A stretch of DNA of 15,708 nt from Thoreauomyces humboldtii (Eukaryota > Chytridiomycota > Chytridiomycetes > Spizellomycetales > Powellomycetaceae). Positions 9,162 through 15,708 of the stretch are shown in pieces. The position numbers were made by a program, and so were the translations under genes. The DNA lies in NCBI GenBank assembly GCA_027596035.1, contig JADGJA010000536.1:1-15708 (forward strand), read 5' to 3'. The notes below the pieces were generated by a model. It was not told where the DNA came from and made no database searches. It saw nothing but the letters and a program-made list of their open reading frames with translations. Position 1 is the stretch's first letter; the number at the start of each line of letters is the position of its first letter.

Positions 9162-10505
9162 TCACCAAACACCCGCCATGCTCCCCTTCAACCCGACCTG
9201 CAAGGGTCCGCCAGCGACGAACAGTCTGCCCTCGTTCTCCTCCCTCTCCAACGCGTACACGGCGTGACCCACCCTGCCGCCGAAGGCGTCGACGCAGAAC
9301 CTGTCGCGTTCCACCCAGCCGGTCCCGACCGACCCCACCGTGGCGCCCGCCGAGTAGGCCAGCCTCCTCAGGTCGTAGAAGCACACGTGTCCCAGTCCGC
9401 CCCCGACCGCCACGGTGCCCGGCGACTCGAACAGGAGGGACCGCACCCCCCATCCCGAATCCAGGGACGGGAACGTGTGCACGACCGACGAAGGCGTCCG
9501 GGGATCGAGGACGGAGATGTGACGGGCCGATCCAACGGCGTGGAGGGACGTGGCCGTCGTCGTCGTGTTGGAGAGGGAGGCCAGACAGGTGGTCTCGGAC
9601 GTGTAGCGGAGAGGGAGGGTGACGAGGGGTCGCGACGTCTGGAGGTCGTAGATGCGAAGGTACCCGCCCGTGGACAGCAGGGCGAGGGTGTCGTCCCTCG
9701 GGGAGGATGTCAGAGCGCGGACCCGATGTCCGTCGGCGATGACGGACATCGCCGATGCGAGGGATGGTGGCGTCTTCTCGGCCGCCGTCCTCGCGTCGGT
9801 GTCGGTGGAGAGGGACGAGATGGACCACACGCGCACCGTGCCGTCCCGCGACCCCGACGTGACCGTCGTGTCGTCCGTGAACACCACCGAGAACACCACG
9901 TCTCGGTGACCTGCCAGGATCCCGATCGGATCGAGGCCCGGGAGTGCAAAGACCTCGATGCGGAGACCGACGGCTATCGCGATGAACGTCTTTCGCGAGT
10001 TCAAGGCCATGGCGCGGACGGCGGCTGGCGGTCCCATGAGGGGGATGCGGTGCTGGCTGTCGTTGGTGGTGTTGAGGAGGATGAGGGATCCGCACTTGGT
10101 TCCTACGAGGACGGTGGTGGGGTTGAGGAACTTTCCCGCGAATATCTTGTCGAGACCGTCGGTGGAGAAGCGATGTAGGGCGGGCTCCGTGCAGGATGCC
10201 TGCAGAAGAGGGGCGACTCGAGGATGCGATCGGAAAGAAACGGCATGACCCTGTTCACGATCTCGTAGCAGAGATGACAGCGTCACCCGAGGTTCGAGTT
10301 CATCCTCCGCTTCATACCTCCAGCTCGCGGCGGCGGCGGTGGGTGACTCCTTGACTTCCGTTGTCGCGGTCGCCGCGTCCGAGGCCGACCCGGAATCGTA
10401 GAACCCAACCTGGGGTGCAGAGTCCCTCGGAGAGAACGGCCCCGAGGAGGGAGATGGCGGATGATCATTGCGGTCGGATGAAGACCAAGTTGCGGAAGGT
10501 GTCAT
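9162..10505 (-). CDS. DCAF12: DCAF12-like WD40 repeat protein (447 aa)
   Basis: A WD40 beta-propeller resembling DDB1- and CUL4-associated factor 12, the substrate receptor of a cullin-RING ubiquitin ligase that in animals recognises C-terminal acidic (di-Glu-type) degrons. Hallmarks in order are a Ser/Pro-rich disordered N terminus (about 1-75), IFAGKFL and GTKCGS (about 121-140), GHRDVVFSV (199 on), the WD strand SGSRDGTVRVWSI (217-229), SLDSGWGVRSLLF (347-359), VCFYDLRR, and the characteristic end LFVAGGPL..GLKGSMAGVW (428-447). The C terminus is the strongest family signature. Length fits animal DCAF12 (about 450 aa). No intron is needed. The frame is open to 10550, but that codon is GTG; the first ATG is at 10505, preceded by an overlapping small upstream frame. 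Partners DDB1 and CUL4 are not in the window. Confidence 0.88.
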   Translation of the reverse strand: MTPSATWSSSDRNDHPPSPSSGPFSPRDSAPQVGFYDSGSASDAATATTEVKESPTAAAASWRYEAEDELEPRVTLSSLLRDREQGHAVSFRSHPRVAPLLQASCTEPALHRFSTDGLDKIFAGKFLNPTTVLVGTKCGSLILLNTTNDSQHRIPLMGPPAAVRAMALNSRKTFIAIAVGLRIEVFALPGLDPIGILAGHRDVVFSVVFTDDTTVTSGSRDGTVRVWSISSLSTDTDARTAAEKTPPSLASAMSVIADGHRVRALTSSPRDDTLALLSTGGYLRIYDLQTSRPLVTLPLRYTSETTCLASLSNTTTTATSLHAVGSARHISVLDPRTPSSVVHTFPSLDSGWGVRSLLFESPGTVAVGGGLGHVCFYDLRRLAYSAGATVGSVGTGWVERDRFCVDAFGGRVGHAVYALEREENEGRLFVAGGPLQVGLKGSMAGVW

Positions 10506-10540
10506 GGGAGGACTCGAAGAGGAGTTCTGATGAGATTCAT
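10502..10540 (-). other. Candidate upstream ORF (12 codons) overlapping the DCAF12-like start
   Basis: On the - strand an ATG at 10540 opens a 12-codon frame ending in TGA at 10504-10502. The stop and the main start ATG (10505-10503) share the bases ATGA. The same frame is open further upstream to an ATG at 10756, so the uORF may be longer. Whether it lies in the mature transcript is not known. Confidence 0.45.
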
Positions 10541-11347
10541 GGGCGCCCACGTCGGCGGACGCCGCCCTAAATATGTTGAATACTGTCGTTGTGGGCTAGG
10601 TCTCTGACGAGAGTGGCAGGTCGACGGACAATTGCGCTGGAATGGTCCTGAACAAGCACTAGTAGGAAAGGTGGACCAACGTACGTACGGAAGTGAGCTT
10701 GACGAAAGGCAGACGGAAACCATGACGAGCCTCTTGGGCGAGAAGTTTGGAAGCATGCTGGCGTTTCAGCGTCGTCACCTGGGCGTTTCCGCCTTCGTTC
10801 GGATGAAGCCTCGTTTCTTTTGTTTCATATTAGGACCCTCCTGAACATGGACCTTCCGTTTGACAGAGAAACGTTGGGTCGGAGTTTTTGGTTTCCCCAT
10901 TCTGAGGATGAGTCACCCACCAGCCACGCACCCCTCGCCACCAATATATATAATATATTCTCTCAAGGACCCTTGCTTGCTTGATACATGCTCTATACGA
11001 CTGTTTCTCGTTCACCGTCGTCGTTGTTGGATGATTTCGTGAAGCAGGTTTTGTCTACCCATCTCTCATAGTCCTTCCCATCTCAGTTGTCTATCGTCTC
11101 TCTCTGCCTTGGTTCCTTGCGACACTCTCCCCCTTTCCATCAATCATGCCCAACCTGACCTCCGAACGCACCTTGACGCAGGTCTCTCCCACCTTTCCAT
11201 CGTTAATCCGATGCAGGGAGCAGCGATGCACCATGGGACGCCCCAACAGAAGCGTAATGTAGCAAGTAGTGTTAGGAGAGTCACGGTAGTTTTTCGTTTT
11301 TCGTTTTTTTGTTTTCGTGATATGTACAGTGTTGTTTGCCTGGTTGT
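10506..11347. promoter_or_regulatory. Intergenic region: DCAF12-like promoter and EFG1 3' end
   Basis: The 842 bases lie between two genes on the - strand. The part next to 11347 should hold the EFG1 3' UTR; T-rich, G-interrupted bases at 11289-11313 are A-rich on its strand. The rest should be the promoter and leader of the DCAF12-like gene. A 17-bp AT-only block (10943-10959) is a possible TATA-type element or nucleosome-depleted site, although it is about 440 bp from the start codon. A perfect 10-bp palindrome CGTACGTACG lies at 10680-10689. No further gene is supported. Confidence 0.5.
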
Positions 11348-12492
11348 TCATGCTGCAGCGGCCTCCTGTTCCGCCCGCAACCGTGCGCGTCTCGCTGCTC
11401 GGTTCTCCACCTCCACCTTCACTTCTGGCGCCTCGACTTTGGGTTCCTCCTCGAGATTCCCAGCACCCTCCTCGTCGTCATCGTCCGCACCCATCAGGAA
11501 GAAGTCATCCGCCTCCTTCTTGACGGTGTAGGCGTCATGCTTGCGGACATCCTTATCCTCTTCCTCATCATCATCATCCTCGGTGGTGGTCGATCCGAAG
11601 ATATCCTTCTCCCTCAACGTGCCGACGTTACCGCTCTCGGACCTGTCCCGGATGGCGTTCCAGATCGCTTCGCGCCTGGCGGCAGTGATCCTGGCGGCGT
11701 CGACCGTCTCCTTGCCGTCGTTCTCGACGGGGAACAGGGAGATGTACTTGATGTCCACGGGAAAGTGCCTGACGTAGGCGAGGTTCCCCTCCCACCTGGC
11801 CAGCTCCGATCGCAACTCGGCATCGGCATCGGCATCGGACGAGGAAGTGGAAGAGGAAGCCTGTTTGATCTGGGTTTGGAACTGGAGCACTCTTCGCACG
11901 CACTTCTTCTCCTCTACGTTAGTGTGCGAAGGGTGCGTGAGGACGACGGGGAATGACAAGGTAAACAAGATTCAACAAGACGAGACGTACCGACGAAGCG
12001 GATGTACTTGTACTTTGTCCTCAGTGCCTCCTCCTTGTCCCTGCCCAGCTTCGCGTCCAGCTTGATCCTGAGGGCCTTGATCCTCCTCTCGAGCTCAGTC
12101 TGCTGGGTGGCTGACAGGTTGGGTCTCCTCAGGGTCCTCTCCGCGTCTCGGATGGACTTTCTGAGCCTTGCTGATGTTTCCTCTGCGGCTCCGTGGGACG
12201 CTGCTGTTTGGGAGTCCCTTCCATCAGGGGCGGTGGAGTTGGACGTCCGTAGGTGATGTCCGTACTTTTTCGCGAGGGGATTGAGGTGGTGGCGGTGGGA
12301 AGGCTTCCGCGCCTGCTTCTCTGCAGTTGATGGTGCGACGCCGACGACGGAAGGGGAGTGAGGGTCGGTTGGTATGGCGACGGAAGTTGCGACGCGAGCC
12401 TTCTTCCTTGGCGGCGGCTGCTGCTGCTGGTCTGAGGAGTGGGAGACTGCTGTGGCCGACGCCCTCGTGGCCGACGATCGCTTGGTGGACAT
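11348..12492 (-). CDS. EFG1: rRNA-processing protein EFG1 (355 aa, two exons)
   Basis: A nucleolar factor for early cleavages of the 35S pre-rRNA and 18S maturation. Exons on the - strand are 12492-11991 and 11913-11348. The 77-bp intron has a GTACGT donor, a CTAAC branch point and a GTAG acceptor, and splits a Glu codon. The start ATG is at 12492. Residues about 1-105 are basic and disordered (Ser, Gln4, PPPRKKAR). The EFG1 core runs about 107-230: a helical coiled coil (RLRKSIRDAERTLRRPNL; QQTELERRIKALRIKLDAKL), then YKYIRFVEEKKCVRRVL and the family-typical WEGNLAYVRHFPVDIKYISL. The C-terminal third is very acidic with D/E runs, then ends in a basic Arg/Ala tail. The protein is longer than the yeast one (233 aa) because of the disordered ends. 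It shares a 380-bp divergent promoter with MRPL11, so both may be co-regulated with growth. Confidence 0.92.
11821..11838 (+). repeat. (CATCGG)3 hexanucleotide repeat in EFG1
   Basis: Three CATCGG units encode an Asp-Ala repeat on the - strand in EFG1, within the Ser/Asp linker between the two conserved parts of its core. Confidence 0.8.
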
Positions 12493-12872
12493 GACGCTGG
12501 GTCGAGCAAGTAGCCTTTCGGTGCCAAAGAAGAAGTTGAAGCGTCTCGAAAACGAAGAAAAAAAAGAAAAATACACAATGCACAGATAATACAACTGTAC
12601 TGCCATAGGGTATCGTAGTGTGCCGGCTGTGTTTTTCACACTCGCACTCGCACTCGCATCCCACGCATCCCATCTACATACAGTTCCCGCTCTCGTTTAG
12701 CACTTCCGACGGACGACATCCGGGCCGTAAAGCAGCATCCCACCACCACCAACCCGTACTCTAGGGTTCTCATCTTTTCAGTCCGTTTCCTCCTTTTCTC
12801 ACGTCTTCCCCCACAACAACAACAACCGTCTCGTCTCGGAAACCCCGTCGTCTCGCTTCTCCCCTTCCAGTA
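12493..12872. promoter_or_regulatory. Bidirectional promoter of EFG1 and MRPL11
   Basis: 380 bp separate the two divergent start codons. The half next to MRPL11 (about 12780-12872) is C/T-rich on the + strand with an ACAACAACAACAAC run, as in fungal 5' leaders, and ends CTTCCAG-TA-ATG, so a spliced 5' UTR is possible. The EFG1 side carries purine-rich bases (12548-12570) that are pyrimidine on its strand. A CACTCG triple repeat lies at 12639-12656. Confidence 0.65.
12639..12656 (+). repeat. (CACTCG)3 hexanucleotide repeat
   Basis: Three tandem CACTCG units sit in the shared EFG1/MRPL11 promoter. It is a short direct repeat and a possible factor-binding array, but too short to claim more. Confidence 0.6.
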
Positions 12873-13322
12873 ATGTCCAAAGCAGTCTCCAAAGCAGCGG
12901 TCGCCCAGTCCCTCCGTCTCCTCGTGCCAGCGGGCAAGGCCGCTCCCGTCGCTCCCGTCGGTCCCGCCCTCGGTCAGCGAGGCGTAAAGTCCATGGACTT
13001 CTGCAAGCTCTTCAACGAACGCACAAAGCACTACATCCCTTCCATCCCCATATCCACGGCCATCACCATCGAGGCCAACCGCACCTTCTCCTTCGTCACG
13101 AAGACGCCCCCCACCACCTGGCTCCTCCTCCAGGCCGCGGGCGTCGCAAAGGGCAGCGCGCGGCCCGGGGACGTCATCGTGGGAACCGTCAGCGTCAAGC
13201 ACATCTACGAGATCGCAAGGATAAAGTCCCAGGACGAGGCCTTCCGAGGCGTCGCGCTCAAGGACGTGGCCACCAGGGTCCTCGGGAGCGCGAGAGGCGT
13301 CGGTCTGAACGTCGTGTACTGA
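12873..13322 (+). CDS. MRPL11: Mitochondrial large-subunit ribosomal protein uL11m (149 aa)
   Basis: Binds the GTPase-associated region of mitochondrial large-subunit rRNA and supports elongation-factor turnover. Residues about 14-70 form the L11 N-terminal domain, with the characteristic AAPVAPVGPALGQRGVKSMD and FCKLFN. A linker follows (PTTWLLLQAAG, about 86-96). The C-terminal RNA-binding domain has the expected GTVSVKHIYEIARIKSQD and an ending of VLGSARGVGLNVVY. Length matches L11 proteins (about 140-160 aa). One exon. No separate cleavable presequence is obvious, but the first 15 residues are Ser/Lys/Ala-rich and can form a basic helix, as in fungal relatives. The start ATG at 12873 has G at -3. 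It shares a promoter region with EFG1 and converges on PSMG3. Confidence 0.95.
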   Translation: MSKAVSKAAVAQSLRLLVPAGKAAPVAPVGPALGQRGVKSMDFCKLFNERTKHYIPSIPISTAITIEANRTFSFVTKTPPTTWLLLQAAGVAKGSARPGDVIVGTVSVKHIYEIARIKSQDEAFRGVALKDVATRVLGSARGVGLNVVY

Positions 13323-13391
13323 AGGGCTCCGACGAAATATAATATTATGCATGCATTGCGTGCAACGTGACGTGTCTCCTCTGCACAATCC
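13323..13391. terminator. Shared 3' region between MRPL11 and PSMG3
   Basis: Only 69 bp separate the two convergent stops. They contain an AT-rich block (AAATATAATATTATG, 13336-13349) and the palindrome ATGCATGCAT (13347-13356). These can act as efficiency or positioning elements on either strand, so both transcripts must end within or beyond this region and the mRNAs probably overlap at their 3' ends. Confidence 0.55.
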
Positions 13392-14091
13392 CTACCAGAC
13401 GCCGATCTCCCTGCACAATCTCATGACGCCCTTGAAGGTCTCCCTCTCGTCCTCCCCTAGCTCCTCCTCCTCCTCCTCCCCGACGGCGGATCTCCTCCCT
13501 TCCCTCGTTCTCCTCCTCAACGCGATGGAAACGATCAACGGTCGCCTCTCCCCGTTCCGACTCGCGTGGATCTGCTGGAGGACGTGGGATGCGTACACGT
13601 GGTAGAGGGGATCCTGAGGTGGCCCGAGGAGGGTCCGGATCGACACCGAGGGCGTCGTGGTCGGCGTCGTCGTCGCGGCGGGCGTGTCCAACGTCGCTTC
13701 CATCTGTGAAAGAATCACGTTGATGATTGATGATGGTGATTGATGAGTGATTGATGATGATTGATGATGGTGATTGATGATTGATTGGAGATGATTGATG
13801 ATGATGATGTCTTACCATGGTTCCCAGCTTTCCGTACTGCGTGATGGCGAGGAAGAGACGGTTGGCGAACTCTGTAAAGACGACAGAGGTCAGGTGGTCG
13901 TTGATGGTCCCCGTCGTTTGCACCGTTCGGATGGGAAACGCTGCTGCTTCCGCTGCTGGCGCCGTCGCCTTTGCCTGTGCATCGTTTCGGCTGGTCGATG
14001 GATCTGATGGAGGCGCGGACAGGGACAAGGCATCCAGGGAAAGGCCGTCCGACGAGACAAAGGACGAGGTCGGTGCTTGTGAGGTCAACAT
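13392..14091 (-). CDS. PSMG3: Proteasome assembly chaperone 3 (195 aa, two exons)
   Basis: PSMG3/PAC3 (yeast Irc25/Poc3) pairs with PAC4 to guide assembly of the 20S proteasome alpha ring in the cytosol. Exons on the - strand are 14091-13816 and 13703-13392. The 112-bp intron has a GTAAGA donor and a TTTCACAG acceptor in phase 0, and joins Met92 to Met93. Residues about 1-52 are Ser/Ala-rich and poorly conserved. The family core follows: HLTSVVFTEFANRLFLAITQ, then YGKLGTM (about 66-92) as in PAC3 beta strands, then SIRTLLGPPQDPLYHVYASH, PLIVSIALRRR, and the final helix ending MRLCREIGVW, which resembles the C terminus of animal PSMG3. An acidic insert (about 168-181) and the N-terminal extension explain the length above the usual 120-180 aa. 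The match is by several short motifs, so it is good but not certain. Confidence 0.85.
13711..13810 (-). repeat. Tandem ATCATCAATC-type repeat filling the PSMG3 intron
   Basis: On the gene strand the intron is almost entirely made of ATCA, ATC and ACC units, with a longer duplicated block of about 30 bp (CATCAATCACCATCATCAATC and following) present twice. Only the donor (GTAAGA) and the last bases (CGTGATTCTTTCACAG) are unique. It should be unstable in length between strains. Confidence 0.85.
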
Positions 14092-14293
14092 TGCGCTTGT
14101 CGTCCGTGATGTGTGTGTACCGGTAAGACGAGGAAGAGGGGGGGACGTCAAAAGGCTCAGAACCGTTGGGTTGGGTTGGCACGGTAGACTTCCCAGTCCT
14201 TTCCTCATTACTTCGAGCATTTCGTTGGACGGCAGCGACTTCCTTTCTCTATACCTGTATCGTCGTTCCTCGCCCCCCCCCCTCTCAATCAGC
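14092..14293. promoter_or_regulatory. Bidirectional promoter of PSMG3 and NDUFS3
   Basis: 202 bp separate the two divergent start codons. The NDUFS3 side (about 14200-14285) is pyrimidine-rich on the + strand and ends in a nine-C run followed by TCTC. The PSMG3 side is pyrimidine-rich on its own strand (CCCCCCTCTTCC near 14131-14142). No TATA box is seen. Confidence 0.65.
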
Positions 14294-15391
14294 ATGTCCA
14301 CCTTCAGCATCCTCCGTGCCGCGCGGATGCAGGCACCCGCGTTGATGCAAAGAAGCGCGCTTCGTGGTGAGTGGTTTGTCCTGGTCCTTCAGGAATGCAG
14401 GCTGGTTCTTCCCGACGGCGGCCAGAGAGAGTTCTCACGTACAAGGTCCTCCCCCTTCAGCTGCCCCATCCCCCATGGCGTTCCATTCCACAGCTCGAGC
14501 AGGTTAGTTCTTTCCCCCCCAGTGCATCCATGTTGCTTGCACAGTGGTTCGACCAGCTTTGCGCAACGACGAGAAGGCTGAAAACCCTCACTTCCCCCTT
14601 GGTTAGCGCTGGCAGCCGAAACTCCCAACCAGCAGACACCACCCGCGCCAAAGAACCAGCTCCACGAGTACGGACGGTTCATCTCCTCGTGCATCCCCAA
14701 ATACATCCAGCAGTTCTCCATCTACAAGGACGAGCTGACCCTCTACGTCGCTCCCTCGGCCCTCATCCCCACCATGCTCTTCCTCCGCGACCACTCGGCC
14801 TGCCAGTTCAAGCAGATCGCCGACATCGCGGGGGTCGACTACCCGACCCGAGCCAACCGGTTCGAGATCGTCTACAACATGCTCTCCCTCCGCTTCAACG
14901 CGAGGATCAGGGTGAAGACCTACGCGACGGAGGTCTCCCCCGTCCCCTCCGTCACCCCGCTCTTCTCGGGCGCCAACTGGTTCGAGAGGGAGGCCTACGA
15001 CATGTACGGGATCTACTTTGTCAACCATCCCGACCTCAGGAGGATCCTCACCGACTACGGGTTCGAGGGCCATCCCATGCGGAAGGACTTTCCCCTCACC
15101 GGTTACGTGGAGGTCCGCTACGACGACGAGAAGAAGCGCGTCGTGGCCGAACCCCTCGAACTCAGTCAGCACCTCCGTGCCTTTGACCTCGCTTCCCCTT
15201 GGTGAGATGGAGAATAGAGAGAGAGAGGGACTAGGACTGAACCATGATGATGATGTTTTTCTCCTCCGAGACGCTGACCTTTTTTTTTCCCAAACTCCAG
15301 GGAGCAAACGGGAGCCGGAACCGTGCAGGAGAAGATCACGGCGCCAAAAACCGAGGACGCGCCAAAGCCCGACGCCCCCAAGGCGGCTTAG
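14294..15391 (+). CDS. NDUFS3: NADH:ubiquinone oxidoreductase 30 kDa subunit (252 aa, three exons)
   Basis: Core subunit of mitochondrial complex I (NuoC/Nad9 family), in the peripheral arm. Exons are 14294-14366, 14607-15201 and 15301-15391; phases fit and the introns are 240 and 99 bp, both GT-AG. The second intron ends in a T8 tract. Residues 1-24 ([12 protein letters not shown]...RSALR) form an Arg-rich, acid-free presequence for mitochondrial import. The 30 kDa domain runs about 45-195 and includes [28 protein letters not shown] and the family signature [20 protein letters not shown] followed by [18 protein letters not shown] (about 151-188). The end is Lys/Pro/Ala-rich ([13 protein letters not shown]). 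Length fits fungal and animal subunits (about 250-285 aa). The 14367-14606 intron boundary is the least sure part. The ATG at 14294 has A at -3. Confidence 0.95.
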
Positions 15392-15708
15392 TACGATCCC
15401 GCATCGATGGCGGGACCCACGCTCCTCTTTTATCCTCTATTTTTTTTTACAATGAAAGCCGATGCGAAATCTTTTGTGACGCACGACGTGCGGCGATCAT
15501 GACGTGTGTGCACGATGGAAAGCCCAGAACCCAAAAGCAGCTGCCAGGAGGGGAAGGTCACCGCTTCTATTTTCCCGGTGTACGTGCGAGGAACCTGCAG
15601 AAACTGTCTCTTCCTCTTCAGCGAAGAGGTCTTGGAGATACGGGTGTGTGTGTGTGTGTGTGGAAAGTGTGAGGTGCGCACATTTACAGGGCAGGGTGAG
15701 TCGTAAGG
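15392..15708. other. 3' flank of NDUFS3, no gene recognised
   Basis: The first 60-80 bases should be the NDUFS3 3' UTR: TTTTATCC and a T-rich run (15440-15449) followed by ACAATGAAAG. The rest holds short open frames without family resemblance on either strand. The window ends in GGTGAGTCGTAAGG, which contains a donor-like GTGAGT on the + strand, but no exon can be assigned. Confidence 0.45.
15644..15662 (+). repeat. (GT)n dinucleotide microsatellite
   Basis: An uninterrupted GT run of about nine units lies in the 3' flank of NDUFS3. It is a likely length-polymorphic marker. Confidence 0.9.

Noticed and set aside
9264..10178. 304-codon + frame antisense to the WD40 gene
   Set aside because: Gly/Arg/Asp-rich antisense shadow; the - strand frame has clear DCAF12-type motifs.
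13720..13810. Regular direct repeats that could be mistaken for a CRISPR-like array or box C/D motifs
   Set aside because: Units are only 4-30 bp, there are no unique spacers, and the TGATGA matches are just the repeat; it lies inside a well-defined intron.
13345..14310. 321-codon - frame reading through the PSMG3 intron
   Set aside because: Upstream extension overlaps NDUFS3 exon 1, and the part after the intron is frame-shifted relative to the conserved PSMG3 C terminus; splicing restores the family motifs.
15430..15681. 83-codon - frame with a Thr-His repeat
   Set aside because: The repeat is the GT microsatellite; no family motif and no supporting splice pattern.

Overview
The window looks like nuclear DNA of a fungus, most likely an early-diverging zoosporic lineage (Chytridiomycota- or Blastocladiomycota-like). 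It is GC-rich and gene-dense, with short GT-AG introns (64 to about 240 bp) that have recognisable branch points and pyrimidine-rich promoters. Complex I 30 kDa and a mitochondrial L11 protein are nuclear-encoded, EFG1 is of fungal type, and there is a soluble class III cyclase with guanylate-cyclase substrate residues. Known Dikarya do not normally carry guanylate cyclases, whereas zoosporic fungi do. The lineage is an inference from gene content and was not tested by phylogeny.

Layout from left to right. An unrecognised acidic, low-complexity coding region (155-2125, +) converges on a four-exon coiled-coil guanylate cyclase (2380-4837, -). A gap of about 2 kb (4838-6817) holds no convincing gene and must contain the cyclase promoter and the promoter of the next gene. 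That gene is a two-exon protein of unknown function (6818-8346, +) with a weak F-box-like segment. A tRNA-Ala(UGC) follows (8883-8954, +) with its G3:U70 identity pair visible. Next come a DCAF12-type WD40 protein (9162-10505, -) and EFG1 (11348-12492, -, two exons). The right end is compact: mitochondrial ribosomal protein L11 (12873-13322, +), proteasome assembly chaperone 3 (13392-14091, -, two exons) and the complex I 30 kDa subunit NDUFS3 (14294-15391, +, three exons). The last 317 bases hold no supported gene.

The genes do not form a pathway. The right half is a cluster of conserved housekeeping genes in alternating orientation: EFG1/MRPL11 and PSMG3/NDUFS3 share short divergent promoters (380 and 202 bp), and MRPL11/PSMG3 run tail to tail with 69 bp between stop codons. 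The less ordinary content lies in the soluble, entirely coiled-coil cyclase, the two unrecognised proteins, the PSMG3 intron made almost wholly of a tandem repeat, and a small upstream reading frame whose stop overlaps the DCAF12-like start codon. I found no mobile element, CRISPR array, viral segment or toxin gene.
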